DNA of 33,536 bases from a virus: the IMG/VR virus record IMGVR_UViG_3300046616_000611, positions 1 to 33,536 of that record; one strand, 5' to 3'. The position numbers and the translations under genes were made by a program. Shown here piece after piece: positions 24,444-30,916 of this stretch; position 1 is the first letter of the stretch, and every line of letters begins with the position of its first letter. The notes beneath the pieces are model-generated. The model was not told the DNA's origin and did not search any database. It saw only the letters and a list, made by a program, of their open reading frames with translations.

Positions 24444-25007
24444 CTATTCGGCTAAAGGCACGGGACACCCCGGCAAACAAGTTGTAGATCGAATGGTAGC
24501 GGCGTCGCCCAGCTTCGACAAGATACTTTGCAAATTTTTTTCGGCCTTCGCGATCAGCAGCGGTACGTGAGGCCCGCGTACACCGCGCAGGAATCGGCGA
24601 ATCTGGCACGGCGACCAGCGCTGCACATACAACGCCTTGAGTGCCTGGCGCTCGTTGTAATCGCCCAACATGCGCCACGCCGCCTCGACCAGCCAACCAT
24701 CCAGCACGTCCGCCGACACCAGCGGACTCAACGGCTTGATCTTCTCATCAGCGGCTTCGCTGGCCGTCGCAGCTTCAGACACGCGCAGAGCCACATACGC
24801 CTTCGCCCAACCCGCGCAGTATTGAGAAGTCCCACCAGCGCCCACGTGGCCGCTCACTACCTTGCGCCAGTTCTCCATACGCCCCAGGAACTCAACCTGC
24901 CCCCGCACCGCCGGCTTGCGCGACTGAATGCGTTGCGTGACCACAGGACGCTCTGTGCCTACCTGCTCAACAAAAACTGCACCTTCCACTTCCAGTACTG
25001 CACCCAT
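24444..25007 (-). CDS. Putative late regulator, antiterminator Q-like
   Basis: 187 aa. The central and C-terminal parts (VLDGWLVEAAWRMLGDYNERQAL, then ALYVQRWSPCQIRRFLRG and a final helix) have the layout of sigma region 4/HTH-like proteins that occupy the Q position in lambdoid phages of Burkholderiales. ENWRKVVSGHVG...SQYCAGWAK earlier is also typical. Position supports the role: it is the last early gene, directly before two strong tandem terminators and the late genes, which a Q protein would have to read through. ATG 25007 is preferred over a TTG at 25028. Assignment is from pattern and context only. Confidence 0.6.
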   Translation of the reverse strand: MGAVLEVEGAVFVEQVGTERPVVTQRIQSRKPAVRGQVEFLGRMENWRKVVSGHVGAGGTSQYCAGWAKAYVALRVSEAATASEAADEKIKPLSPLVSADVLDGWLVEAAWRMLGDYNERQALKALYVQRWSPCQIRRFLRGVRGPHVPLLIAKAEKNLQSILSKLGDAATIRSTTCLPGCPVPLAE

Positions 25008-25048
25008 TCGCTTTTCCTTTTCGCCCAATTACTTTCCCTGTCCCGCCT

Positions 25049-25750
25049 TTACAGACCCAGGGCCTGCTCTGCCATCTTCAGCGCAGCGAACGTCACCGGT
25101 TCGCCACGCTCATGCTTCGCCAGCACTTCCCGAGCCCAATCGGTCTGCTGACCTACAACGCTTAGAGGCACCCGCTTGATGCGCAGCTGCGCCAGCAACT
25201 CCCTCGCACGTTCTGGCGGCATCTGCGTTTTACCCGGCGCCGGCAGCGCGACCGCCTTAACTGGCACAGGCGGCAAGTCCAGATCTTCCGCATACTCGCT
25301 CAGAGCGGCCACCCAGCGCGGCCTCAACACCTCGTAACCCTGATGCATCATGGCGAACGAACCGATCTTCACCCAAGCCCAGTAGATCGCCGGATGCGAC
25401 CACACATCAGGCTCACCCGCTTTGCCCAAGTCGCGCCTGGAACCCTGCTCCAGCGCCTCATGGAATGCGGTCACAGGATCGAGGTTCGGCCTGCACAACT
25501 TGATGAATTCGGGCAGAGTTGGCGGCCAGTCGCGGGAGTCCAACATGCGATAGCCGGTTGCCAGCTCAGCTCTGGACAGCGCCCCTAGCCGCTCGGCCCA
25601 ATACTGCTTCATCTCGACCAGATTCACGCCATTCCACAGGTCCGCGAATCTGGAGCCATAGGCCCAGGACATCCGCTTGAACAACGACTCAACCCAGCTG
25701 ATGGGAAGCGGCGCGTGGGGTGATATCGATGATGTTGTCGTCTCGATCAT
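25049..25750 (-). CDS. Replication protein P-like (helicase loader)
   Basis: A 233-aa protein resembling lambda P-type proteins that recruit the host DnaB helicase to the phage origin. Matching parts are WVESLFKRMSWAYGSRFADLW, YWAERLGALSRAELATGYRML and RDWPPTLPEFIKLCRP (the WPPxxxEFxxLC signature), then a Trp-rich helical region and a basic C-terminus. It overlaps the O-like gene by 62 nt; ATG 25750 has GAGAGG upstream. It does not itself show Walker motifs. Confidence 0.8.
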   Translation of the reverse strand: MIETTTSSISPHAPLPISWVESLFKRMSWAYGSRFADLWNGVNLVEMKQYWAERLGALSRAELATGYRMLDSRDWPPTLPEFIKLCRPNLDPVTAFHEALEQGSRRDLGKAGEPDVWSHPAIYWAWVKIGSFAMMHQGYEVLRPRWVAALSEYAEDLDLPPVPVKAVALPAPGKTQMPPERARELLAQLRIKRVPLSVVGQQTDWAREVLAKHERGEPVTFAALKMAEQALGL

Positions 25751-26753
25751 TTGGACCCTCTCCTGTCAATCCTGCGATGGTTGCGGCTCGCGCCGCAGTG
25801 AAACCTGCCGTGTGCCCCGACTTCTGCGTACGTGCCCCCGCGACGTTCATCGCAGCAGCTTCCCGCGACCAACGTGCAAGGATGCTCACGACATAACCCA
25901 GGTTCAGCTGGTCCCCCTTGGTGCGCTTGCCTTCTTCGCAGGCAGCAGCAACAGTCGCTACCGTGACGCCCTGGCCTGCCATTTCGAGCAATCGCGGGTC
26001 CGCTGGCTGCGTACGCACACCATGCCGACGAAACTCGACGCTGAGGGCGACCGCCCCGCGCGCAGGGTCTTCGATTAGTGTTGGCTGTATTACGGGGTTT
26101 ACATGGTTCTTATTTTGGTTCTGGTTCTGGTTCTGGTTGGATTCAGCGTTTGCCAACCGCGATTGAACCCCGGTTGCATCACGGTTGCCCCCCGGTTCAA
26201 TCGCGGTTGCATCGCGGTTGCATCCCGGTTCAACCGTGGTTGCAAACGATTCGCCCCCGGCTACGTGACCGAAGTCCAGGCCGGACTGCGGCGGATTCTT
26301 CAGACTCACGAGGAGTTCCGACAGCGCAAGGCTTTCGGGGATATCGCCATACTGCTGGACGAAGCCAACCAGTCGGCGCTCAGCACTCGTTATATCGCCC
26401 GTGGCGATGTCTTCGCGGATGCGGCGCTCTTCCGCCATCCACGCCTTTTTGCGCCCGCCGGCATTTGCATTGCGCTGGTTGTCCTTGTACGCCTGAATCT
26501 CCGCAGCGCAGGCCTCATTGAACCAACCTTCGTCTGTCAGCACGAAGAAGTCAGCGAGCACCTGATCCGCCGCCTCAATTTCCTCAGGCGTCACAATCAG
26601 CAGGAGTCGATACAGCCGACGCTTGTCCGCGAGCAGCGGTTGCTCTTTCTCGAAATAGAGGTCGCGCATATCGCGATAGATACCACGCTCCATGCGCGTG
26701 AGATGGCGCGTGGCGCTGTTGAAGTCGCCAATGTGGTGTGGGTAGTAATTCAT
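25689..26753 (-). CDS. Replication protein O-like with DUF1376 domain
   Basis: A 354-aa probable origin-binding protein. Residues 1-95 are the DUF1376 (YdaU-like) domain: MNYYPHHIGDFNSATRHLTR, YRDMRDLYFEKEQPLLAD. A linker at 174-198 contains an 11-residue repeat (EPGCNRDATAI / EPGGNRDATGV), followed by an Asn-Gln run (206-216). The C-terminal part has VEFRRHGVRTQPADPRLLEMAGQ-type sequence common to these proteins. The repeat-coding DNA forms an iteron-like array (26154-26248), as in lambda O where the origin lies inside the gene. Starts five bases after the upstream stop. Confidence 0.82.
   Translation of the reverse strand: MNYYPHHIGDFNSATRHLTRMERGIYRDMRDLYFEKEQPLLADKRRLYRLLLIVTPEEIEAADQVLADFFVLTDEGWFNEACAAEIQAYKDNQRNANAGGRKKAWMAEERRIREDIATGDITSAERRLVGFVQQYGDIPESLALSELLVSLKNPPQSGLDFGHVAGGESFATTVEPGCNRDATAIEPGGNRDATGVQSRLANAESNQNQNQNQNKNHVNPVIQPTLIEDPARGAVALSVEFRRHGVRTQPADPRLLEMAGQGVTVATVAAACEEGKRTKGDQLNLGYVVSILARWSREAAAMNVAGARTQKSGHTAGFTAARAATIAGLTGEGPNDRDDNIIDITPRAASHQLG
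26154..26248. repeat. Iteron-like array inside the O-like gene (candidate replication origin)
   Basis: Seven GGTT units start at 26172, 26183, 26194, 26205, 26216, 26227 and 26238, spaced exactly 11 bp, with GGTTGCATC(G/C)C as the commonest form. CAACCGCGATTGAACC (26154-26169) is the exact reverse complement of 26194-26209. A run of GGTTCT hexamers and a less GC-rich stretch lie beside it at 26060-26140. Confidence 0.65.
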
Positions 26754-26758
26754 TCAGG

Positions 26759-27166
26759 TTATCGGTCAGAACGGTAAGGAATGCGCTCACCGCCCACGAG
26801 GGACGGATGATCGCGATAATCAAGTGCGCCGGATCGGTACACGATTACGCCCCGGCTGCTCCTTTGGCGCGGACTGAAGGCGGGCACAGTACGAGGCGGG
26901 ACAATTGGCGCTGGCTCAACGTATTTGCCAGTAGCTTTTCGGCCCAGCGCATCGAAGCCTTCGCGCGTGATCACATAGCCTACGCTTTGATTCACTAGCC
27001 CGTCTGCAAGCAGTACGGAAGCCACATTTATGTGGAATTTTTCGGACGTAACGTCGTGACCGAAAGCGTCCTGCCAAGCCGCCGCAGTGGCGGCTCCCCC
27101 GATCTTATGCAGCGTCAGCAGACCTGCGAACGCGAGCGTGCTGCTGGATAGCTTTGCTGACGACAT
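26759..27166 (-). CDS. Hypothetical early protein
   Basis: 135 aa from ATG 27166, which overlaps the CII-like stop (TGATG) and has GGTGGAG upstream. The N-terminal 75 residues (LAFAGLLTLHKIGGAATAAAW ... GLVNQSVGYVITREGFDALG) look like a small winged-helix domain, a guess from the helix-helix-strand pattern. The C-terminus is Pro/Arg-rich with SRGVIVYRSGALDYRDHPS. It lies between CII-like and O-like in the early leftward operon. Family not recognised. Confidence 0.65.
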   Translation of the reverse strand: MSSAKLSSSTLAFAGLLTLHKIGGAATAAAWQDAFGHDVTSEKFHINVASVLLADGLVNQSVGYVITREGFDALGRKATGKYVEPAPIVPPRTVPAFSPRQRSSRGVIVYRSGALDYRDHPSLVGGERIPYRSDR

Positions 27167-27630
27167 CACTCCACCGCCTTCCGATGAGTCGGCCCTGCCA
27201 TTTCATCCAGCCGCGCAGCGAGCTGCTGCATCGCCTGGTTGGTGCGATAGATCGCCGACCGAACGCGCTCCACCTCATGGCGATCTACGCGGCCGTCTGC
27301 CAACGTACGGCTAACTTCCGCGCCTACGTCCCCGCTGCCAGCCCAAACAAGCATCCCCAACTCGATTACGGCCTGCTCCGAGGCTACAGCTTCAGCATCC
27401 AGGCGGATACACACATGACCATGGTTCGCAGCCAAGGCGTGAAGCAAGCGCATGTCGCCGGTCAACCCAATCACACGGTCGGCATCCTCAAGGGTCGGCT
27501 TGTTGGTTAATGAATTGACGTTAGCTTTGTTGCGCAGGATTGCGGCGGACATTCCCATACGCGGCGCCAGTGCTTCACAGCCACCTGGGACGCTGTGCAC
27601 GGTTTGATAAAAGGCATCTCGAACGTTCAT
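27166..27630 (-). CDS. CII-like regulatory protein (Phage_CP76 type)
   Basis: 154 aa. The N-terminal half (NVRDAFYQTVHSVPGGCEAL, MSAAILRNKANVN, LTLEDADRVIGLTGD-like sequence, LLHALAANHG) matches the CII/CP76 family, which activates lysogenic promoters. The rest is a helical region that may serve oligomerisation. The frame opens at 27678, but ATG 27630 is the family start. It is second in the early leftward operon, right after cro. An operator-like imperfect match (27634-27650, 14 of 17) lies directly upstream. Confidence 0.82.
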   Translation of the reverse strand: MNVRDAFYQTVHSVPGGCEALAPRMGMSAAILRNKANVNSLTNKPTLEDADRVIGLTGDMRLLHALAANHGHVCIRLDAEAVASEQAVIELGMLVWAGSGDVGAEVSRTLADGRVDRHEVERVRSAIYRTNQAMQQLAARLDEMAGPTHRKAVE

Positions 27631-27717
27631 GCGTTGACCTAAAAGTAAAATGATGTAAATAACAATTGATTGGGGCAAACTACTTCCAAACTCGTTTTAA
27701 CTACTTTTGCTTGGAAA

Positions 27718-28062
27718 TCAATGGTCGTCACTGCCTTCAAATTTGCCCACGACAACAGCACGACCGGGGACCGTATCGAACACTTGGGCAGGGGACGCAG
27801 GTTGCCTGCCGCCACTGCGTCGCAGCTCTCCCCCCAAGTCCGTACTCCGCCTCAAGTTGGTGGGGGGCATCCAGATATCAGGTCTAAGCTCATGAAGAGT
27901 TAACTTCGGCTCCGCTGCGGCCAGGGCTTTGCACAACTTAGGCCCAGGGCGGCGATGTGAGCCGCCGATCAGGTAGAGGTAGCCCACAGATGAGCCTACG
28001 GCGCTTGCAAGGCGTTCGCGCTCAGCTGGGGTGGCTTGTCTAAGGAAGGTTTTCATGTCCAT
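27718..28062 (-). CDS. Cro-like repressor
   Basis: About 114 aa with an N-terminal helix-turn-helix of the Cro/YdaS kind: KTFLRQATPAERERLASAVGSSVGYLYLIGGSHRRPGPKLCKALAAA. The last 45 residues are Arg/Gly/Pro-rich and probably flexible. Divergent from the CI-like gene across the operator cluster. Starts at ATG 28062 or 28056 (a TTG at 28068 also opens the frame). The deduced promoter puts the transcript start near 28062, so the mRNA may be leaderless. Confidence 0.85.
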   Translation of the reverse strand: MDMKTFLRQATPAERERLASAVGSSVGYLYLIGGSHRRPGPKLCKALAAAEPKLTLHELRPDIWMPPTNLRRSTDLGGELRRSGGRQPASPAQVFDTVPGRAVVVGKFEGSDDH

Positions 28063-28068
28063 GGGCAA

Positions 28069-28097
28069 ACTTTACCTAAAAGATAAACAAGCCGCAA
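28069..28097 (-). promoter_or_regulatory. PR-like early leftward promoter
   Basis: Minus-strand -35 TTGCGG (28092-28097), 17-bp spacer, -10 TAAAGT (28069-28074). The same boxes and spacing recur at 29919-29947. An operator lies between and over the boxes, so repressor binding would block polymerase. Confidence 0.75.
28071..28087 (-). promoter_or_regulatory. Repressor operator, site 1
   Basis: Reads TTTATCTTTTAGGTAAA on the minus strand; TTTA/TAAA half-sites around 9 bp. Lies inside the PR-like promoter. Confidence 0.7.
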
Positions 28098-28103
28098 GGT
28101 TCA

Positions 28104-28120
28104 TTTATCTTTTTGGTCAT
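28104..28120 (+). promoter_or_regulatory. Repressor operator, site 2
   Basis: Reads TTTATCTTTTTGGTCAT, the weakest of the three; starts 33 bp from site 1. Confidence 0.6.
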
Positions 28121-28136
28121 TTATCTTTTGGCTAAA
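28120..28136 (+). promoter_or_regulatory. Repressor operator, site 3
   Basis: Reads TTTATCTTTTGGCTAAA, 15 of 17 identical to site 1. Abuts site 2 and lies directly before the cI-like gene, where it could control that gene's own promoter. Confidence 0.65.
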
Positions 28137-28155
28137 AACATTGATCATTCCTCGC

Positions 28156-28902
28156 ATGACCCCAATGAAGAGAGAAGACGTACGCCGCGAGAACGCTCGC
28201 AGACTCGCGACTGATGCCGGCGGGCTGACTGAGTTCGCTCGTAAAACAGGCATGGAAAATTCTCAAGTTAGTCAGATCATTGGGAAAAATCCGACCAAGA
28301 ATATTGGCAACCTCATCGCCTCGCGAATCGAGCAGGCCTTCGATCAGGCGGAAGGCTCACTCGACATTCCTTGCCAAGCCCAGGAAAACGCCCAGCAAGG
28401 TTCCCTCGGCGGAGAAAATGCCGTAAATGCCGCCTCCTTTCCTGGCGCTCGCCCTGTATCTGTGGAAGACGAAAACTCGCCACACCATCATCAAATACCG
28501 AAAGTGACACTTAGACTCCAAGCAGGTGTAACCGGGATCGAGACCGAACCCGATTTACGCGACGGTGGTACGTTGGGGATTTCGCGAACGTGGATCGAAC
28601 GCAAGGGATTCAACCCCGAAAATCTGATCGCCATACAAGTGCGCGGAGAGAGTATGGAACCCACTTTCTACGAGGACGATACCGTTGTTATCAATCTCGC
28701 TGACAAAAAGCCAGTAGACAATGGTGTCTATGCGATCAATTACGAAGGAGAGGCCGTGGTGAAACGACTTTCTCGTGACGCAGGTCAATGGTGGCTTATG
28801 TCGGATAATTCGGATCAGAGAAAGTACTTCAGGCGCGCGTGCCAAGGAAATCGATGCATCATTATCGGACGTGTAGTTCGCCGGGAAGGCGATAACTTTT
28901 GA
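28156..28902 (+). CDS. CI-like repressor with LexA-type (S24) autocleavage domain
   Basis: Maintains lysogeny by binding the operators at 28.1 and 29.9 kb. N-terminal HTH: ENARRLATDAGGLTEFARKTG, MENSQVSQIIGKNPTKNIG. C-terminal S24 peptidase with catalytic Ser in VRGESMEPTFYEDD and Lys in GEAVVKRL (S166 and K203 from ATG 28156), and a possible Ala-Gly cleavage bond in LRLQAGVTG (about A123-G124). With all three elements present the repressor is likely inducible by the host SOS response. Starts TTG 28141, ATG 28156 and ATG 28165 share one frame; none has a clear ribosome site, as in lambda cI expressed from its own promoter. Confidence 0.92.
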   Translation: MTPMKREDVRRENARRLATDAGGLTEFARKTGMENSQVSQIIGKNPTKNIGNLIASRIEQAFDQAEGSLDIPCQAQENAQQGSLGGENAVNAASFPGARPVSVEDENSPHHHQIPKVTLRLQAGVTGIETEPDLRDGGTLGISRTWIERKGFNPENLIAIQVRGESMEPTFYEDDTVVINLADKKPVDNGVYAINYEGEAVVKRLSRDAGQWWLMSDNSDQRKYFRRACQGNRCIIIGRVVRREGDNF

Positions 28903-29008
28903 ACTGCGCTAGCTAAGACTTGGATCGATGCTACTGTCAGTTGAGTCTGACCATTCGATGCAATGAAAGCAGTGCGTCAAATGAGTACTTTTTGAAGGGC
29001 CATCCCAT

Positions 29009-29527
29009 ATGATTAAAGTATTTAAACTTCTAGCCTTCTTCGCGACACTTACATTTCAATCATTCGCTCTAGCCCAATCACTATGGGGTGGGACCGAATA
29101 CGGTATGTCACCCTCTCAAGTAAGGGCGCAGTACCCCAAGTCCGAGTTCTCTGAGACGCCTGGTGCGCTACATGGTGGGGCAAAAGGGCTACTGATGTTA
29201 CCCGGAATTGAAATTGTGAACAAAAAGTTCACGGCCATTTTCTACTTTAAAGACGAAAAGCTTGAGCAAGTCGTGCTGTCTTGCGAGAAGCAACCGAATT
29301 TCGATTCTGCCTTCCTAGTTTTTGTGGCTCTCGCAAATGCTCTCCGGTCCAAATACGGCCAGGAAATATCTAAAGATGTACGGCGAGATTTGCTTAACCA
29401 GGCCAATGCAGTTTGGCTATCTGGGAAAACTAACATTAGTATGATTGCAACGGGCGTTGCGGATAACGCCGCAGTATTGAATGTTAATTACCAAGTGCGC
29501 ATTTCTAAAGACGCAGACAAGCTATAA
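29009..29527 (+). CDS. Secreted/periplasmic accessory protein
   Basis: 172 aa with a clear Sec signal peptide (MIKVFKLLAFFATLTFQSFA, cleavage likely after ALA near residue 22). The mature part opens SLWGGTEYGMSPSQVRAQYP, a pattern common in exported bacterial proteins that start with a short G-M-S-P-x-E/Q-V helix; one Cys, no membrane segment. It lies next to the repressor on the same strand, the usual place of genes expressed in the lysogen such as superinfection-exclusion or fitness morons. GAAGGG precedes the ATG. Base composition is more AT-rich than the structural genes. Function unknown. Confidence 0.75.
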   Translation: MIKVFKLLAFFATLTFQSFALAQSLWGGTEYGMSPSQVRAQYPKSEFSETPGALHGGAKGLLMLPGIEIVNKKFTAIFYFKDEKLEQVVLSCEKQPNFDSAFLVFVALANALRSKYGQEISKDVRRDLLNQANAVWLSGKTNISMIATGVADNAAVLNVNYQVRISKDADKL

Positions 29528-29584
29528 GCCAGCGTTAGCGAAAAAGTCGGAAATTAAACGATAGAGATACGACGTAATTGATGA

Positions 29585-29608
29585 GGCCAAAGTTCTGGAA
29601 CTTTGGCC
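29585..29608. terminator. Perfect hairpin downstream of the secreted-protein gene
   Basis: GGCCAAAGTTC and GAACTTTGGCC separated by two bases, followed on the plus strand by AAGATTTT. The T-tract is poor but position (58 bases after the stop) suits a terminator. Confidence 0.5.
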
Positions 29609-29667
29609 AAGATTTTCGCCTTTGGAGCGCATGCCGCCCTCCGCCCGCCGCCTGACGTGTACATCCC

Positions 29668-29880
29668 ATGAGACCTACTCACGGCGCATGCACACGAAGC
29701 ACGCTCAAGCGATATCGCACTTCCCGACCACAACTACCGTGGGTGCGCCGTCACGTCATGATCTCGCACGAAGGGCAACCGTGGCTTCGTCGTCTTATCC
29801 TCACCGACCAAAAGATAGAAGTCGAAGGCCAGGGGGAAATTGTTGTTATTATGAAACGACTTACCGAAAGAAGCAGCTAA
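29668..29880 (+). CDS. Doubtful small ORF, possibly a gene remnant
   Basis: A 70-aa frame whose second half (ISHEGQPWLRRLILTDQKIE, then EGQGEIVVIMKRL) looks like a genuine small basic protein. The first half is irregular and there is no good ribosome site. The coding part might start at ATG 29757. The sequence could be the end of a decayed gene. An overlapping frame (29622-29894) is less protein-like. Confidence 0.3.
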   Translation: MRPTHGACTRSTLKRYRTSRPQLPWVRRHVMISHEGQPWLRRLILTDQKIEVEGQGEIVVIMKRLTERSS

Positions 29881-29895
29881 AGTCCTCACTTTAAT

Positions 29896-29912
29896 TTAAT
29901 CTTTTTGATAAA
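29896..29912 (+). promoter_or_regulatory. Repressor operator, site 4
   Basis: Reads TTAATCTTTTTGATAAA, 14 of 17 identical to site 1. Its start is 33 bp before site 5, the same spacing as sites 1 and 2. Confidence 0.55.
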
Positions 29913-29918
29913 TATACG

Positions 29919-29947
29919 TTGCGGTAAATTTATCTTTTGAGTAAAGT
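29919..29947 (+). promoter_or_regulatory. PL-like early rightward promoter
   Basis: -35 TTGCGG (29919-29924), 17-bp spacer, -10 TAAAGT (29942-29947), identical boxes and spacing to the PR-like promoter. Expected start near 29954; drives the 29969-33536 operon. Confidence 0.75.
29929..29945 (+). promoter_or_regulatory. Repressor operator, site 5
   Basis: Reads TTTATCTTTTGAGTAAA, 15 of 17 identical to site 1 and in the same position relative to the promoter boxes. Confidence 0.7.
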
Positions 29948-29979
29948 TGCTCCATCGAAGCTACTACGATGGAGCAACT
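29945..29979. repeat. Perfect 13-bp inverted repeat at the start of the rightward operon
   Basis: AGTTGCTCCATCG (29945-29957), 9-bp gap, CGATGGAGCAACT (29967-29979). The right arm contains ATG 29969 and the GGAG before GTG 29981. Because the deduced transcript starts near 29954, most of the left arm would not be in the RNA, so a DNA operator for a second regulator is the better reading. Confidence 0.65.
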
Positions 29980-30388
29980 AGTGATCGTCTTACCACTTAC
30001 TTCAGTCAAATTTACAGTTGTTGCACCTGCGACTCTGATAGAGCAACTCATCAAAGGTGCCTTTGCTCCTTCGCTGAACCAACCAGAACGTAGTCAAGAG
30101 TACATCGACGGGACGCGCGCCGCATTACTCCAAAACCTAGTTGGTAAGCCGCTCGCGTGCAAATACAAACTTGGCACAGCAGCAGCCGATGCTTTTTTCG
30201 CTGGCGTTGATGAAGGCCGCGCTATTCATGCCAAGTACATCTCATCTCAAAGCGCCGCTGCACTGAACGTAGATCCATATGCAGGGCTCAAAGGTCACGA
30301 CTACATCAAGGCCCGCAATCTCGCACCGCCGGTTCAAAGGCGAGTGCAAACGTCTGCACACACTCAACTTAATGAGAGTCAGGCATGA
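29969..30388 (+). CDS. First gene of the rightward early operon, hypothetical
   Basis: 139 aa, unknown. Mixed alpha/beta look (LTSVKFTVVAPATLIEQLI; DGTRAALLQNLVGKPLACKYK; FFAGVDEGRAIHAKYIS). The C-terminal VQTSAHTQLNESQA is encoded by a one-mismatch copy of the palindrome, again as a C-terminal add-on. ATG 29969 is given; GTG 29981, with GGAG at 29971-29974, is an equally good start. As first gene under the PL-like promoter it occupies the place of lambda N, but it is not arginine-rich as N proteins are. Confidence 0.7.
   Translation: MEQLVIVLPLTSVKFTVVAPATLIEQLIKGAFAPSLNQPERSQEYIDGTRAALLQNLVGKPLACKYKLGTAAADAFFAGVDEGRAIHAKYISSQSAAALNVDPYAGLKGHDYIKARNLAPPVQRRVQTSAHTQLNESQA
30344..30359. repeat. 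Palindrome copy 5, one mismatch (GTGCAAACGTCTGCAC)
   Basis: Differs from the others by G to A at position 6. Lies in the last codons of the 29969-30388 gene. Confidence 0.85.
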
Positions 30389-30900
30389 GCGCACCAGCGA
30401 TCTCCCCACTCGACCTTCACGCTGCGGGCAAAGAACTTTGCGAGGCCGCCAACAACGCTCTGGAGTTGCTCGAACTGTCCGGCCATTCTGCGGCGCAAGG
30501 CGACACAGCAGATGACCTGCGCACTGCTGTCGGGAACTTTGAACAAGCCTTGAGCAACTTCATCGTCACGGTACGCACCACAGCTAGTGCAACGCATTAC
30601 CGGACTGCAGCGGCCAGCAGTTTCGATGCCTTCATGAAAGCATGTGAGCAGCACTGCGATATGCCCTGCGGTATCAGTGTGGCCCCGGCTCCTATCACGC
30701 CTGCGCCGGCCCTGACGGATCGCTCCGCCCTGGAACAGGCACGACTGCAACTGCGCACCAGCATGCCGCTGGACGACATGCTCAAAGTTCCGGCACTGGC
30801 CGCCACGCTGAACGCCGTCGTCGCCACTCAGAAGAAGCCCCGCCGCCAGCGCATTCAGCGCTTCGATTGGCGCAAGGCCCAAGCAAACGACCACGATTAA
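30385..30900 (+). CDS. Hypothetical early protein
   Basis: 171 aa, coupled to the upstream gene by an ATGA overlap. Helix-rich throughout: ELCEAANNALELLELSGHSA, DDLRTAVGNFEQALSNFIV, SFDAFMKACEQHC; then a Pro/Ala linker (APAPITPAPALTDRS) and a basic C-terminus (KKPRRQRIQRFDWRK) that could bind nucleic acid. Three Cys cluster around residues 87-95. I recognise no family. Confidence 0.7.
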   Translation: MSAPAISPLDLHAAGKELCEAANNALELLELSGHSAAQGDTADDLRTAVGNFEQALSNFIVTVRTTASATHYRTAAASSFDAFMKACEQHCDMPCGISVAPAPITPAPALTDRSALEQARLQLRTSMPLDDMLKVPALAATLNAVVATQKKPRRQRIQRFDWRKAQANDHD

Positions 30901-30916
30901 CAACCACCCCAAAATC

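Noticed and set aside
26100-26248. Repeats as an assembly artefact
   Set aside because: Units are not identical and the reading frame is kept, which fits natural repeats better than a collapse or duplication error.
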